DNA of 64,000 nt from Desulforhopalus vacuolatus (GTDB lineage Bacteria; Desulfobacterota; Desulfobulbia; Desulfobulbales; Desulfocapsaceae): positions 1-64,000 of the forward strand of contig NZ_JAFFPZ010000018.1 of the NCBI RefSeq assembly GCF_016918505.1, in the 5' to 3' direction. Below are positions 37,184-46,544 of this stretch, one piece after another. How positions within the stretch are numbered: position 1 is the first letter of the stretch; each line of letters opens with the position of its first letter. Below the pieces are notes generated by a model that had not been told where the DNA came from, searched no databases, and worked only from the letters and a program-made list of their open reading frames with translations. The translations under genes were made by a program, and so were the position numbers.

Positions 37184-38791
37184 ATGAATTCGATGCACAA
37201 AAAGATGCCGCTTAAAGTCGAACCGACGCTGTTTATTTCAGCTTTGGTCGTAACACTGTTGACCTGCATTCCGATAGTTATGTATCAGGATCAGGCTCTG
37301 GAAACACTGACAAACATAAGAAAGTTTTTTACCGGTCCATTGGGATGGATGTTCCTTGTCTTTGGGGTGGCCTCCGTAATCTTTCTTCTCTGGCTGGTTT
37401 TTGGTCCCTATAAAGATGTCCGCCTGGGCGGGAAAGATGATCGGCCTGAGTTCAGTAATATCTCCTGGATTGCCATGCTTTTTTGCTGTGGTATCGGTAC
37501 CGGACTGATCTACTGGTCATTTATTGAGCCTACATATTATCTGGCAGCTCCTCCTTTTGATCTTGAAGCCGGTACTGTTAAGGCAAGGGAATGGGCTGCT
37601 GCCTACGGAATCTATCACTGGGGTATTGTCCCCTGGGCAATCACCTGTATCTTCGCGGTGCCCATTGCATATTCTTATTATAACAGAAAAAGTAAACGTC
37701 TCAGTATCGGCTCAGCCTTTGAAGGCCATCTGGGCAGATATACCTGGCTTGGTACCGTTGTTGACCTGCTCGTCATGGTTGCAATCCTCGGTAACGTAGT
37801 AACAGTGCTCGGCCTTGGAACCCCCATGCTGTCGGCCACCATCGCTAAATTTATGGGAACCGAACCAGGATTCTCCATGGATGTCTCTGTGGTCGCTATC
37901 TGGACCTGTATGTTCTGTGCTTCCTGCTATTTCGGCCTGGATAAGGGAATAAAACGACTGAGTAATATCAACCTTATTATTGCCGTTGTTGCCATGGGAT
38001 TTGTGCTTTTTGCAGGCCCCACCTCCTTTATCCTTAACACCTTCACCAACAGTATCGGCCTGATCTTTCAAAATTGTATCCGGATGGCACTTAACACTGA
38101 TCCCATCGGAGGTGGTGGCTGGCCTCAGGGGTGGACGATTTTCTTCTGGGCATGGTGGCTTGGTGCCGCGCCTTTTGTTGGTGTCTTCCTTGCGAAAATT
38201 TCAAAGGGCAGAACCCTGAGAGAAATGGCCATTGCCCCGCTCGTTTGGGGACCAATCGGATGTGCAGTGTTTTTCGGAGTATTTGGCGGCTACGGTCTCC
38301 ACGTGGAACTGTTCGGTGACGTTTCCATGACCACAATGATGGAGGCCAGCGGTCCCGCAAAGACTATAGCCTCCCTGATTTCCATGCTGCCTGCAGGTCA
38401 CATAATGATGCCGCTGTTCATTGTTCTTATGTTCATTTTTTGTACAACGACTCTTGATTCTGCCTCCTATGTTCTTGCAACGATTTCTACCAGAGAACTG
38501 CCCGTAGGCAGAGAGCCCGCCAGGTGGAACCGCATGTTCTGGTCTGTCATCAACGGTGGAGCGGCAATCAGCCTTATGTTTGTCGGTGGGCTCAAGCCAT
38601 TGCAGGCTGTAGCTGTACTCACGGCATTTCCTCTGATGTTTATTATGTTCGCTGCCGGATACTTCTTCATCAAAGATCTGAAAGCTGCCCATGGGCAAAA
38701 ATCTGCTGCTCTTGTTTATAAAGTGAGCTTCGCTGAGCCGGAAGGTTCTGAGGTTGCTGCAGTGCCGGTAAGTGTGAGAGAGAAAGCATAA
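37184..38791 (+). CDS. BCCT-family betaine/carnitine/choline transporter
   Basis: A 535-residue secondary transporter with about 12 membrane segments. BCCT hallmarks are the Gly-rich stretch CCGIGTGLIYWSFIEP (about 108-125), which shapes the substrate site, and the family signature WTIFFWAWWLGAAPFVGVFLAKISKGRTLRE near 320-350. AAAGGAGG lies 5 bp before ATG 37184, right after the methyltransferase stop, so it is the second gene of the operon. The C-terminus is short, unlike osmosensing BetP, consistent with uptake for catabolism rather than osmoprotection. Confidence 0.92.
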   Translation: MNSMHKKMPLKVEPTLFISALVVTLLTCIPIVMYQDQALETLTNIRKFFTGPLGWMFLVFGVASVIFLLWLVFGPYKDVRLGGKDDRPEFSNISWIAMLFCCGIGTGLIYWSFIEPTYYLAAPPFDLEAGTVKAREWAAAYGIYHWGIVPWAITCIFAVPIAYSYYNRKSKRLSIGSAFEGHLGRYTWLGTVVDLLVMVAILGNVVTVLGLGTPMLSATIAKFMGTEPGFSMDVSVVAIWTCMFCASCYFGLDKGIKRLSNINLIIAVVAMGFVLFAGPTSFILNTFTNSIGLIFQNCIRMALNTDPIGGGGWPQGWTIFFWAWWLGAAPFVGVFLAKISKGRTLREMAIAPLVWGPIGCAVFFGVFGGYGLHVELFGDVSMTTMMEASGPAKTIASLISMLPAGHIMMPLFIVLMFIFCTTTLDSASYVLATISTRELPVGREPARWNRMFWSVINGGAAISLMFVGGLKPLQAVAVLTAFPLMFIMFAAGYFFIKDLKAAHGQKSAALVYKVSFAEPEGSEVAAVPVSVREKA

Positions 38792-38896
38792 TAAATTTGT
38801 TTCGGACAGACGTTCATCCGACTGAGTTTCATAAAGTTTTTCAACGCGGCAGGGAGTCTGTCGTTCAACCCATAACCCAAAATAGTAGGTAATACG

Positions 38897-40381
38897 ATGG
38901 AATCAAGATCGATATTCTCCGAGATTGCCAATACCGCGGGCTTTGGCTTTTCGGTAATCGGAGATGATGAATTCGAGAGGATTCACCTGGCTACCCTCGA
39001 GATTATGAGGACGACAGGGCTGCACGTTGGTGACGACGAAGCTCTGGATATCCTTGATGGGGCTGGCGCAATTGTTGACCGGAAAACGAAAACCGTTAAA
39101 TTCCCGGCATATCTTGTAGAGGATTGTATCCGTTCGGCACCGCCGAATATTGTTCAGTACGGACGCGATCCCAAAAATGATGTGTTTCTGGGAGGTAAGC
39201 GTGTCAACTTCTGTACCTTCGGTCAGGGTGTAAGTGTCATGGACACGGACGGTACTGTCCGCTCTTCTAAACTTCATGATGTAGGCCAGGCCGCTCGTCT
39301 CGCAGACGCCATGGAGGAAGTAAATGTCTGTGAACGCTCACTGACCGCAGGAGATGCTCCAGAGTATGTGGCACCTGTCTGGGAAGCTGAGATCGTCTTT
39401 GCAAACACTTCCAAACATACGGTGTACGGCCCCGGAAATGGCTGGCGTGCAGGCAAGATCATCAAAATGGCCCAGGCCATCGCAGGTGGAGAAGATGCGC
39501 TTCGGGAGAGGCCCATCTGTACAATTAACTGCTCCCCTACAAGCCCGCTCAGCCTTGATGAACCCTGCTGCACCGGCATTATGACCGCTGCAAGAGCAGG
39601 CGTCCCATGTAACCTTATTTCCATGGTTATGGCAGGGGCATCTGGTCCGATCACTCTGGCCGGTTCTCTTGTGGTACACAACTGTGAGATTCTTGCAGGT
39701 ATTGTGCTTCATCAGCTCACCTGCAAGGGAGCACCGGTAATTTACGGATGTTCTTCTCTTATGTTTGATCTCAAGCTGATGGGAACCCCTGTTGGTTCAC
39801 CTGAGTGCGGTATGCTTAATGCGGCCGCTCCCGTCATGGCTCAAAAGTATATGCTGCCGAGTTTCTCGGCAGGTGGATAGACGGATTCAAAAATACCAGA
39901 CGCACAGGCAGGTCATGAAAAGACGCTTACTGCAATGTGTGCCGCCAATAGTGGCTCGAACCTGATATATGGTGCCGGGATGTTGGACTCGGGACTCATT
40001 TTCAGCTACGCCCAATTGGTGTTGGATAATGATATTTTTAAGATGGTAAGAAAGGTTATGCAGGGAATTCACGTAAGTGATGAGACCCTTGCACTGGAAT
40101 CGATCAAGTCGGTAGGTATCGGCGGAGATCATCTGATGCAGGAACACACTATGAAATACATGCGAACCTTACCTTCCGCCCCGCACATTATTGACCGGAA
40201 CAACTATCAGGGCTGGTTGGCCAAAGGTGGAAAAAGCATGGCTGAGAGAGCTGCTGAAAAAGCTGCTGATATTCTCGCCAACCATAAACCACAGCCGCTG
40301 ACAGCTGAAGCAACGTCTGCTCTGCGCACCATTGTTGAAGATGCAACGGCTGAAGCTGAAGAGATGAACAAGAGAAAATAG
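38897..40381 (+). CDS. mttB: Trimethylamine methyltransferase MttB with in-frame amber (pyrrolysine)
   Basis: Translation runs from ATG 38897 to TAG at 39878-39880 and continues in the same frame to 40381. The first part matches the N-terminal two thirds of MttB; the part after TAG (TDSKIPDAQAGHEKT...) is its C-terminal third. Reading UAG as pyrrolysine gives a 494-residue protein with Pyl328, close to Pyl334 of archaeal MttB. A full tRNA-Pyl and pyl gene set lies 9 kb downstream. MttB moves a methyl group from trimethylamine to the MttC corrinoid protein. The real end is also TAG (40379-40381), backed up by TAA three codons later. It is third after the non-Pyl homologue and the transporter. 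Confidence 0.95.
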
Positions 40382-40463
40382 AACTCTCGGTAATCAGGTG
40401 TTCCGGCCATGGCAGGGACCTGGAAGAAGACCTGAAACCCCTTTGTTTCTATCCAACAAACCA

Positions 40464-40500
40464 GGCGGTCCGCTACGTACAGTAGACCGCCCCTTGTTCA
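40464..40500 (+). terminator. Probable terminator after mttB
   Basis: GGCGGTC (40464-40470) pairs with GACCGCC (40485-40491), with some pairing inside the loop. CCTTGTTC follows, a weak T-run. It ends the mttB transcription unit before a long regulatory gap. Confidence 0.6.
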
Positions 40501-40797
40501 CAATCTCTTCACCTTGATACTCTGCAAAGAATTTTTTGCAGAGTACTGGTTGAAAGAAAAAATGAAGGGTTCCTGTTCCTTATTTTTCAGGTGCCCTTCA
40601 TGGCAGTTGCTCAAAGACTTCGGCAGATGTCGCGTTCAAATCTGCTCTATCAGGGATGCGATGCCTTTCAAGCAAATGCAGTAGATAGAGAATTATTTTA
40701 TAGGTGAGAGCAGACATCTGCTCTTGCTCTGTAGAGAGTTAAAATTATTAGCAGGTGTATTTAACGATCTTTTGCACCTGATACAGGAGTGAGTAAC
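40501..40797. promoter_or_regulatory. Palindrome-rich leader upstream of the UroD-CobW-MttC operon
   Basis: There is an 11-bp perfect inverted repeat TACTCTGCAAA / TTTGCAGAGTA (40518-40545, 6-nt loop) and an 18-bp palindrome AGAGCAGACATCTGCTCT (40707-40724). No sigma54 box and no cobalamin-riboswitch core were recognised. These symmetric sites may be operators of an unknown regulator; the palindrome lies about 75 bp before the start codon. Confidence 0.45.
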
Positions 40798-42144
40798 ATG
40801 CGCGGTAAGCAACTTATATTTGATGTACTTGAAGGAAAGACAGTCGAAAGAACTCCATGGGTGCCATACACGGGTGCACAAATTGCGAACTTAAAAGGCT
40901 ATACCGCCGAAGAACTGTTCAAAAGTGCAGATAAACTCTACGAGTGCCTGATTGAAGCCGAAAAGCAGTATACGCCTGATGGCATGCCAGCCATATTTGA
41001 CCTGCAGGTTGAAGCTGAGATTCTCGGCTGTGAACTCACCTGGTATAAGAACAGCCCCCCCACTGTCTCAAGCCATCCCCTCAGTGTGGAGTTTGAAATA
41101 CCCACCCAGGTACTCAAAGAGACCGATGGCCGTATTCCTCTCATTGTAGAGGCTATGAAACGCTTTAAGGAAGCAAGACCGAATATTGCCATGTACGGTC
41201 TGGTTTGCGGTCCGTTTACTCTGGCTTCCCACCTTCGCGGAACCAGCATCTTCATGGATATGTATGACAGTGAAGATAAAGTAAAAGAGCTGATCAACTA
41301 CTGTGAAGTGCAGGTCAGGGAACTGGCTAAAATGTACGTTGAAGCGGGTTGCGATATTATTGCAGCGGTTGATCCGCTGGTTTCCCAGATTTCCCCGGAG
41401 ATGTTCGAGACCTTCCTGGCTGAACCCTTCAGTACCTTCTTTGCTGCCATGAAAGAGATCAATATGCCTTCTTCGTTTTTTGTTTGCGGTGATGCCACCA
41501 AAAACATGGAGCCGATGTGTAAGACCAAACCGGGCTGTATTGCCATCGATGAGAACGTTGACATTGTAGAAGCTAAGAAAATTACCGACAAGTACGACAT
41601 CACCATGTCTGGAAACATGCAGCTTACCATTGATATGCTGCTTGGTACCCAGCAGGATAATCAGAAAGCGGCCCTCGTGTTGATGGATAACCTCGGCAAG
41701 AAAAATTTCATCCTCGCACCAGGCTGTGATGTGCCTTTTGATGCACCGGCAGAGAACCTCATCGCTGTCGGTCAGGCGGTTCATAATCCTGAGGCGGTTA
41801 AAATTGCCCTTGAGAATTACGTTGCCATTGATGACCTTCCAGAGATTGAACTGCCAGACTATGACAACCTCGACCACGTCCTCGTTGAAGTGGTTACCAT
41901 CGATTCCAAGACCTGTGCAGCCTGTGGTTACATGGTTGCAGCAGCCAACGATGCGGCAAAGGATATTGGCATTGACGTGAAGGTGGTTGAACGCTCCATC
42001 ATGTACAAAGAAACCCTCGCCTTTGCCAACAAAGTTGGTCTGAAAAATATGCCGTCCATCCTGGTCAATGGTGAGATTCGCCATGTCTCACTCATTCCTC
42101 CGGTGGATATCTTAAAAGAAGAAATTCTGGCAGCGAAGAAATAA
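40798..42144 (+). CDS. UroD/MtaA-family methyltransferase fused to a thioredoxin-like domain
   Basis: A 448-residue protein. Residues 1-340 are a uroporphyrinogen-decarboxylase-fold methyltransferase of the MtaA/CmuA group (FDVLEGKTVERTPWVPYTGAQ; VGQAVHNPEAV near the end), which moves methyl groups between corrinoid proteins and a thiol or pterin acceptor with a zinc site. Residues about 365-448 form a glutaredoxin/thioredoxin-like fold with a redox-type motif CAAC (TIDSKTCAACGYMVAAA) and the cis-Pro region NMPSILVNG. AGGAG lies 8 bp before ATG 40798. It begins the run UroD-CobW-MttC-DUF1638-RamA, so the likely donor is the MttC-like protein. The acceptor and the role of the disulfide domain are unknown. 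Confidence 0.85.
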   Translation: MRGKQLIFDVLEGKTVERTPWVPYTGAQIANLKGYTAEELFKSADKLYECLIEAEKQYTPDGMPAIFDLQVEAEILGCELTWYKNSPPTVSSHPLSVEFEIPTQVLKETDGRIPLIVEAMKRFKEARPNIAMYGLVCGPFTLASHLRGTSIFMDMYDSEDKVKELINYCEVQVRELAKMYVEAGCDIIAAVDPLVSQISPEMFETFLAEPFSTFFAAMKEINMPSSFFVCGDATKNMEPMCKTKPGCIAIDENVDIVEAKKITDKYDITMSGNMQLTIDMLLGTQQDNQKAALVLMDNLGKKNFILAPGCDVPFDAPAENLIAVGQAVHNPEAVKIALENYVAIDDLPEIELPDYDNLDHVLVEVVTIDSKTCAACGYMVAAANDAAKDIGIDVKVVERSIMYKETLAFANKVGLKNMPSILVNGEIRHVSLIPPVDILKEEILAAKK

Positions 42145-42147
42145 AAA

Positions 42148-43077
42148 ATGAAAAAGAAACTCATCATACTTTCCGGTTTCCTGGGCAGCGGAAAAACCAG
42201 TTTTCTCAGTCTGCTCCTGAAGCGGTACCAGCATCTGAAGCTGGCAGTTATTCTCAATGATTTTGGGGAAGTACCTGTGGACTCTACTCTTCTTGATATT
42301 TCTGATATCGAAAAAAGTGGGGTCAGGGATCGACTGGTGGAATTATCAGGTGGTTCTGTCTTCTGCTCCTGCTTGAAAGAATCCTTTGTCAAGGCACTTA
42401 TCGCCATGGCAGATACCGATGCCGAGCTGCTGATCATCGAAGCATCGGGAATGTCTGATCCTGCCGGCATGCGTTCACTTATGTGGATGGCCAGGCTCGG
42501 GGATGATTTTGAAGAACCGGTGGTGCTGAGTCTTTTTGATCCGATAAAGAGCTTGAAACTTTCGCATGTACTGCAGGTAATTCCCCGGCAGGTGAAGGCG
42601 GCAGATGTCATTCTTCTTACCAAGGCCGATATAAGTGACAAGGCAGATTTGGATGCTGCCCGTGCTTACGTCCGTTCTCTGAACATTGGGGCACCGATCT
42701 ATGAGCACGATCTGGATTGTAATGAGGCCCTGAACTGCCTGGATATGTCCGGTGGCCTTCAGAGTGAAAAGCTGGAAAAGGTAAACGACTCGTTAGGTTT
42801 TAACACCTTTGAAAACAGACCGGACAGCTTTGCCATTAAGGCTGCCCCTTCCGGAATCAATAATCTGCTGGATGCCTTAACTAAAAATGCCGATATCCTC
42901 AGGGTGAAGGGGTACCTGCCCGAAGAAAACGGCTTTGTATTTATCTCTGACACCGGCAAGGGGTTTGAGAAAAGAAAAACTGAAGCTGCTCCTGCACCGC
43001 TTACGGTTATTTGCAATACCGGGACAGGGACAGAGATCAGGCAAACACTGTTGAAACAGAAATTAATATCTCTATAA
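42148..43077 (+). CDS. CobW/COG0523-family metal-chaperone GTPase
   Basis: A 309-residue P-loop GTPase: Walker A GFLGSGKTS (about 9-17), Walker B LLIIEASGMSDP, and guanine-specificity LLTKAD. The metal-binding motif, usually GCxCC, reads SVFCSCL here, keeping two cysteines. The C-terminal CobW_C-like part is degenerate. COG0523 proteins insert Co, Zn or Ni. It starts 3 bp after the UroD-thioredoxin fusion, whose fold usually needs zinc, and lies before a corrinoid protein, so Zn or Co delivery to this pathway is inferred. Confidence 0.85.
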   Translation: MKKKLIILSGFLGSGKTSFLSLLLKRYQHLKLAVILNDFGEVPVDSTLLDISDIEKSGVRDRLVELSGGSVFCSCLKESFVKALIAMADTDAELLIIEASGMSDPAGMRSLMWMARLGDDFEEPVVLSLFDPIKSLKLSHVLQVIPRQVKAADVILLTKADISDKADLDAARAYVRSLNIGAPIYEHDLDCNEALNCLDMSGGLQSEKLEKVNDSLGFNTFENRPDSFAIKAAPSGINNLLDALTKNADILRVKGYLPEENGFVFISDTGKGFEKRKTEAAPAPLTVICNTGTGTEIRQTLLKQKLISL

Positions 43078-43090
43078 AGGAGCAATGATC

Positions 43091-43729
43091 ATGAGTGTAT
43101 TAACTGAGATGTCTGAAATGCTGCAAAAAGGAAAGAGTGCTGAAACCGCCGCGCTGGTCCAAAAGGCGCTGGATGAAGGAATGACGCCTCAAGACGTCCT
43201 TGATAACGGCCTTATGCCTGGTATGGACGTCATCGGTGAGCGTTTTAAAAATAACGATATCTTTATTCCCGAGGTACTGATTGCCGCCCGGGCCATGGGT
43301 GCAGGAACCGATGTCCTTCGTCCTTTACTGAGTGCTTCTGATGCTGCCGACAGGGGAACCGTTGTCATTGGCACGATAAAGGATGACCTGCATGATATCG
43401 GCAAAAACCTGGTTGCCATGATGATGGAGAGTAAGGGTCTTAAGGTTATTAATCTCGGCAACAATGTTCCTCCGGAAAAGTACATTGAAGCAGCAATAGA
43501 ACATAACGCTGATATTATCGCCTGTGCAGCGCTTCTCACTACCACAATGGTACACATGAAAGACGTGGTCAGCCTGCTTGCCGAAAGTCCACTGGCTGGC
43601 AAAGCGAAGATTATGGTGGGTGGTGCCCCTGTAAATCAGGCATACTGTGATGCTATTGGCGCTGACGGTTACGCCCCCGACGCTACCATGGCGGCTGAAA
43701 AGGCGCTGGAACTCATGAAAGCAGCCTGA
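43091..43729 (+). CDS. mttC: Methylamine-type corrinoid protein (MttC-like)
   Basis: A 212-residue methyl carrier with the MtmC/MttC layout: N-terminal helical cap (about 1-85, MTPQDVLDNGLMPGMDVIGERFKNNDIFIPEVL) and a B12-binding Rossmann domain. The latter has the base-off cobalt motif DDLHDIGKNLV, whose His is the lower axial ligand, followed by GG motifs (MVGGAPVNQ). It accepts methyl groups from MttB-type enzymes and gives them to the second methyltransferase. The AAAGGAG ribosome site favours ATG 43091 over ATG 43085. It lies between CobW and the DUF1638/RamA-like genes. With two MttB-type enzymes here and one carrier, it may serve both. Confidence 0.92.
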   Translation: MSVLTEMSEMLQKGKSAETAALVQKALDEGMTPQDVLDNGLMPGMDVIGERFKNNDIFIPEVLIAARAMGAGTDVLRPLLSASDAADRGTVVIGTIKDDLHDIGKNLVAMMMESKGLKVINLGNNVPPEKYIEAAIEHNADIIACAALLTTTMVHMKDVVSLLAESPLAGKAKIMVGGAPVNQAYCDAIGADGYAPDATMAAEKALELMKAA

Positions 43730-43739
43730 AGGCACCCAC

Positions 43740-44510
43740 GTGAATTCTCAGAATAATACCATAATTGTTTCCTGTGAGGTGTTTCGGCATGAAATAGAGC
43801 TGATCGCCTCACAGATGGAAACTCCTCCGGTCGCGTATTTTATGGAACAGGGACTCCATGAGCGTCCCGATAAACTCCGTGAGACCATACAGGATTTTGT
43901 CCTTGAGCAGGAGGCCAGAAGGCAGGATGAATTCACCATTTTGCTGGGCTATGGTTTATGCGGTCAGGGGTTGACAGAGATTCACAGCACAAAGGCAACC
44001 CTGGTCCTGCCCAGGGTACACGACTGTATTCCTCTCCTGCTTGGTATCACACAGGATGCCGCCAGTGATTTTTCTTTAAATGGCCAGACATACTGGCAGA
44101 CTCCCGGATGGGTCTGTTATGCCCATTCAGAGTTGCTGCGCAACAAGGAAGCCAAATACAACGAGTATTTAGAGAAATACGGAGAAGATAACGCTCACTA
44201 CCTGATGCAGGAACAGCTCGGCTGGCTCAAGCATTATCAGACAGTCAGGCTCATCAGGTGGCCACAAATTGCTGAAATGGAAGTGAGGGCCGAGAAGCCC
44301 TCTGGCTTTTTTGAAGATGAAGCGCGTTGTTTTGCAAAGGAAGCGGAACTTCCCTTCTCAGAATGTGCAGGGTCGGACAATTACCTGCGGGCACTGCTTC
44401 AAGGCGGTAAGAATACTGATCTTTTTTTGCATATCCACCCCGGTTATACAGCCCGACTGACGGGAGAGGGGACCATAGTCACCGAGAGGTTATCATCCAA
44501 TGCTTGTTGA
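43740..44510 (+). CDS. DUF1638 family protein
   Basis: A 256-residue soluble protein with a GTG start (43740) behind GAAGG. The sequence contains the pattern FTILLGYGLCGQGLTEIHS and a long C-terminal part with LFLHIHPGYTA. DUF1638 proteins commonly neighbour corrinoid methyltransferase genes, and the conserved Cys/His residues (CEVFRHE, GLCG, PRVHDC) suggest metal or cofactor binding. Its end overlaps the RamA-like start by 11 bp. Function is not established; a role in corrinoid methyl transfer is inferred only from context. Confidence 0.75.
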   Translation: MNSQNNTIIVSCEVFRHEIELIASQMETPPVAYFMEQGLHERPDKLRETIQDFVLEQEARRQDEFTILLGYGLCGQGLTEIHSTKATLVLPRVHDCIPLLLGITQDAASDFSLNGQTYWQTPGWVCYAHSELLRNKEAKYNEYLEKYGEDNAHYLMQEQLGWLKHYQTVRLIRWPQIAEMEVRAEKPSGFFEDEARCFAKEAELPFSECAGSDNYLRALLQGGKNTDLFLHIHPGYTARLTGEGTIVTERLSSNAC

Positions 44511-46368
44511 AATCAAAGTTACCAATGACAAGGGCGAATATCTGATCGAGGCTGAAGCGGGTGTGCCGATCAGTAAAGTCTTACGGGAGCATCAACTCCT
44601 TGAGCTGCCCTGTGGAGGTTCTGGAACCTGTGGGAAATGTTTAATATATACAGATACCATCCCTACTGCTGAAGAGTGTAAACGCCTGGCTCCCGCCGCC
44701 ATTGAGAGCGGTTTGCGCCTGGCCTGCTACACCCTGGCTCAAAAGAGTCTTTGTCTCTCCATACCACCGCAGGCGAAAACTAAAGTACTCACAGCATTTG
44801 CCAATACCAGCTACGATTTCTTGCCTTTGATTGAGCTTAAAGAATTTGCAATAAAGAAATCGACGATTGAAAATCAGAAAACGGATGTGCAGAATCTGCT
44901 GGAATCATGCAGTGCCCGCTCGTATCAACTCACCCTGGAGCAACAGGCTGGTTTACCCTCTTTCCTGCGGTCAAACGAAACAGGATATGCTCTTCTCAAA
45001 GAAGGGATCGTTTGCGGGTTTCGTACAAACTGTCAGCATACACTTCTTGCTGTCGATATAGGGACCACTACTGTGGCAGCCATGATTATGGATCTTACAT
45101 CAGAGGCCGTACTTGAGGTCTATGGTGAACAAAATGATCAGGGAGTATTTGGTGCCGATGTTATCTCTCGTATCGAACACAGCACAGGTGGAGGAGCTGA
45201 CGGTATCGCACAAATTCAAGCCACAATCGTCAGGCAGATAAACCGGATTAAAGATACCCTTATATCGATGCTGTCTGCCCGGGGCATGGAAGCTGCTGAC
45301 CCCACTGTCATTGCCATTACCGGCAATACCAGCATGATTCACTTCCTCTGTGGTTTCCCCGCTGAGCACATCGGCAAAGCACCTTTTATACCTGTTACCC
45401 TTGACTCCCTTGAGTGCCATGCCAGTGAACTGAAAATAGATTCCCAGGCCTCTGTATATCTTATGCCCGGAATATCTGCATATGTAGGTGGAGATATAGT
45501 TGCATCTCTTTTAGCTGCTGATGCACATAAACAAAAAGAGCCTTTTATACTTGTTGATTTTGGCACAAATGCAGAAATTGTACTGGGTGATGGGAAGAAT
45601 ACATACTCTGCCTGTTCAACAGCAGCAGGACCCTGTTTCGAAGGTGCCACGCTCTCCTGTGGAATGGTTGCACAACCCGGTGCAATTGACACCATTTTTA
45701 AAACTAAAGATGGTTTTTCATATACAACAATTGATAAAGAGAAACCTGCAGGTCTGTGTGGTTCCGCCGTTATTGACTGTATCTCACTCCTTTTAAAAAG
45801 TGGTGATCTTGATGCAGGCGGCAGGCTTGAAGGAGGAGGGGAATTATCAGATTTCATCTCCAGGGGTGAAAATGGACAGGCACTGTTCTCGATAACGAGC
45901 GATGTTTTTCTCAGTCAGGGCGATATTAGAAAGATTCAGCTTGCAAAAGCTGCCGTGCGGGCGGGAATAGAGACGCTGCTGCAGGAGTCTGGTATAGCAC
46001 CTGAGGAAATTGCGAACTTATTTCTTGCCGGAGGATTTGGAAATGCTCTGAATCCAGAAAGTGCTGTTCGTGCAGGTCTTGTTCCAGCTCAGATGGAACA
46101 TGTAATACGTGTTCTTGGTAACGCTGCGGGGTGTGGAGTCATACGATATGCCACCGAAAAAGATGCCCGCAGTATTGTTACTCACATTAAAGCCTGTACC
46201 CAATATATTGAACTGTCAACCCATAGTGGTTTTACCGATGAGTTTATAAATCAAATGGTTTTCCCGGAACAAGAGAAAAAAGCTGAATTCTTACAACCAT
46301 TGCCACACCGTGACATGCAAAAGATTCCTGAAAAAGTATTTGAGAGTGCTTTAGATGAAATTCTATAA
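44500..46368 (+). CDS. RamA/RACo-like ATP-dependent reductive activator of corrinoid proteins
   Basis: A 622-residue Fe-S ATPase. The N-terminal ferredoxin domain has the 2Fe-2S pattern CGGSGTCGKC plus a later Cys (about 38-87). A linker follows, then an ASKHA-type DUF4445 domain from about residue 180 (AVDIGTTTVAAMIMDL, AITGNTSMIHFLCGFP, VDFGTNAEIVLG, FLAGGFGNAL). These proteins reactivate corrinoid cofactors that have slipped to inactive Co(II). The bacterial type uses 2Fe-2S, unlike the 4Fe-4S archaeal RamA. Position after MttC-like and DUF1638 genes fits this role. Confidence 0.9.
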   Translation: MLVEIKVTNDKGEYLIEAEAGVPISKVLREHQLLELPCGGSGTCGKCLIYTDTIPTAEECKRLAPAAIESGLRLACYTLAQKSLCLSIPPQAKTKVLTAFANTSYDFLPLIELKEFAIKKSTIENQKTDVQNLLESCSARSYQLTLEQQAGLPSFLRSNETGYALLKEGIVCGFRTNCQHTLLAVDIGTTTVAAMIMDLTSEAVLEVYGEQNDQGVFGADVISRIEHSTGGGADGIAQIQATIVRQINRIKDTLISMLSARGMEAADPTVIAITGNTSMIHFLCGFPAEHIGKAPFIPVTLDSLECHASELKIDSQASVYLMPGISAYVGGDIVASLLAADAHKQKEPFILVDFGTNAEIVLGDGKNTYSACSTAAGPCFEGATLSCGMVAQPGAIDTIFKTKDGFSYTTIDKEKPAGLCGSAVIDCISLLLKSGDLDAGGRLEGGGELSDFISRGENGQALFSITSDVFLSQGDIRKIQLAKAAVRAGIETLLQESGIAPEEIANLFLAGGFGNALNPESAVRAGLVPAQMEHVIRVLGNAAGCGVIRYATEKDARSIVTHIKACTQYIELSTHSGFTDEFINQMVFPEQEKKAEFLQPLPHRDMQKIPEKVFESALDEIL

Positions 46369-46544
46369 GCGAAAAAGTTATCCCTTTTATGGGTCTCTTG
46401 AAACAGCTTGGATTTCGTTCATATTCAAGGTTCCCTTATATAAATGTGTTGAAGTTATTGCCTGAATCCAGGAGCTGTCTTCATCATTACCCGGACTCAA
46501 TATGGAGCCCGATTTTACCCATAAAGATTATTCGGAAAAAGAAA

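Noticed and set aside
40382-40797. Cobalamin riboswitch before the corrinoid genes
   Set aside because: The expected conserved B12-box core was not found; only palindromes are visible.
46389-46544. N-terminal extension of the SerC-like enzyme
   Set aside because: The extra 52 codons have no similarity to the family, and the protein fold starts just after ATG 46545.
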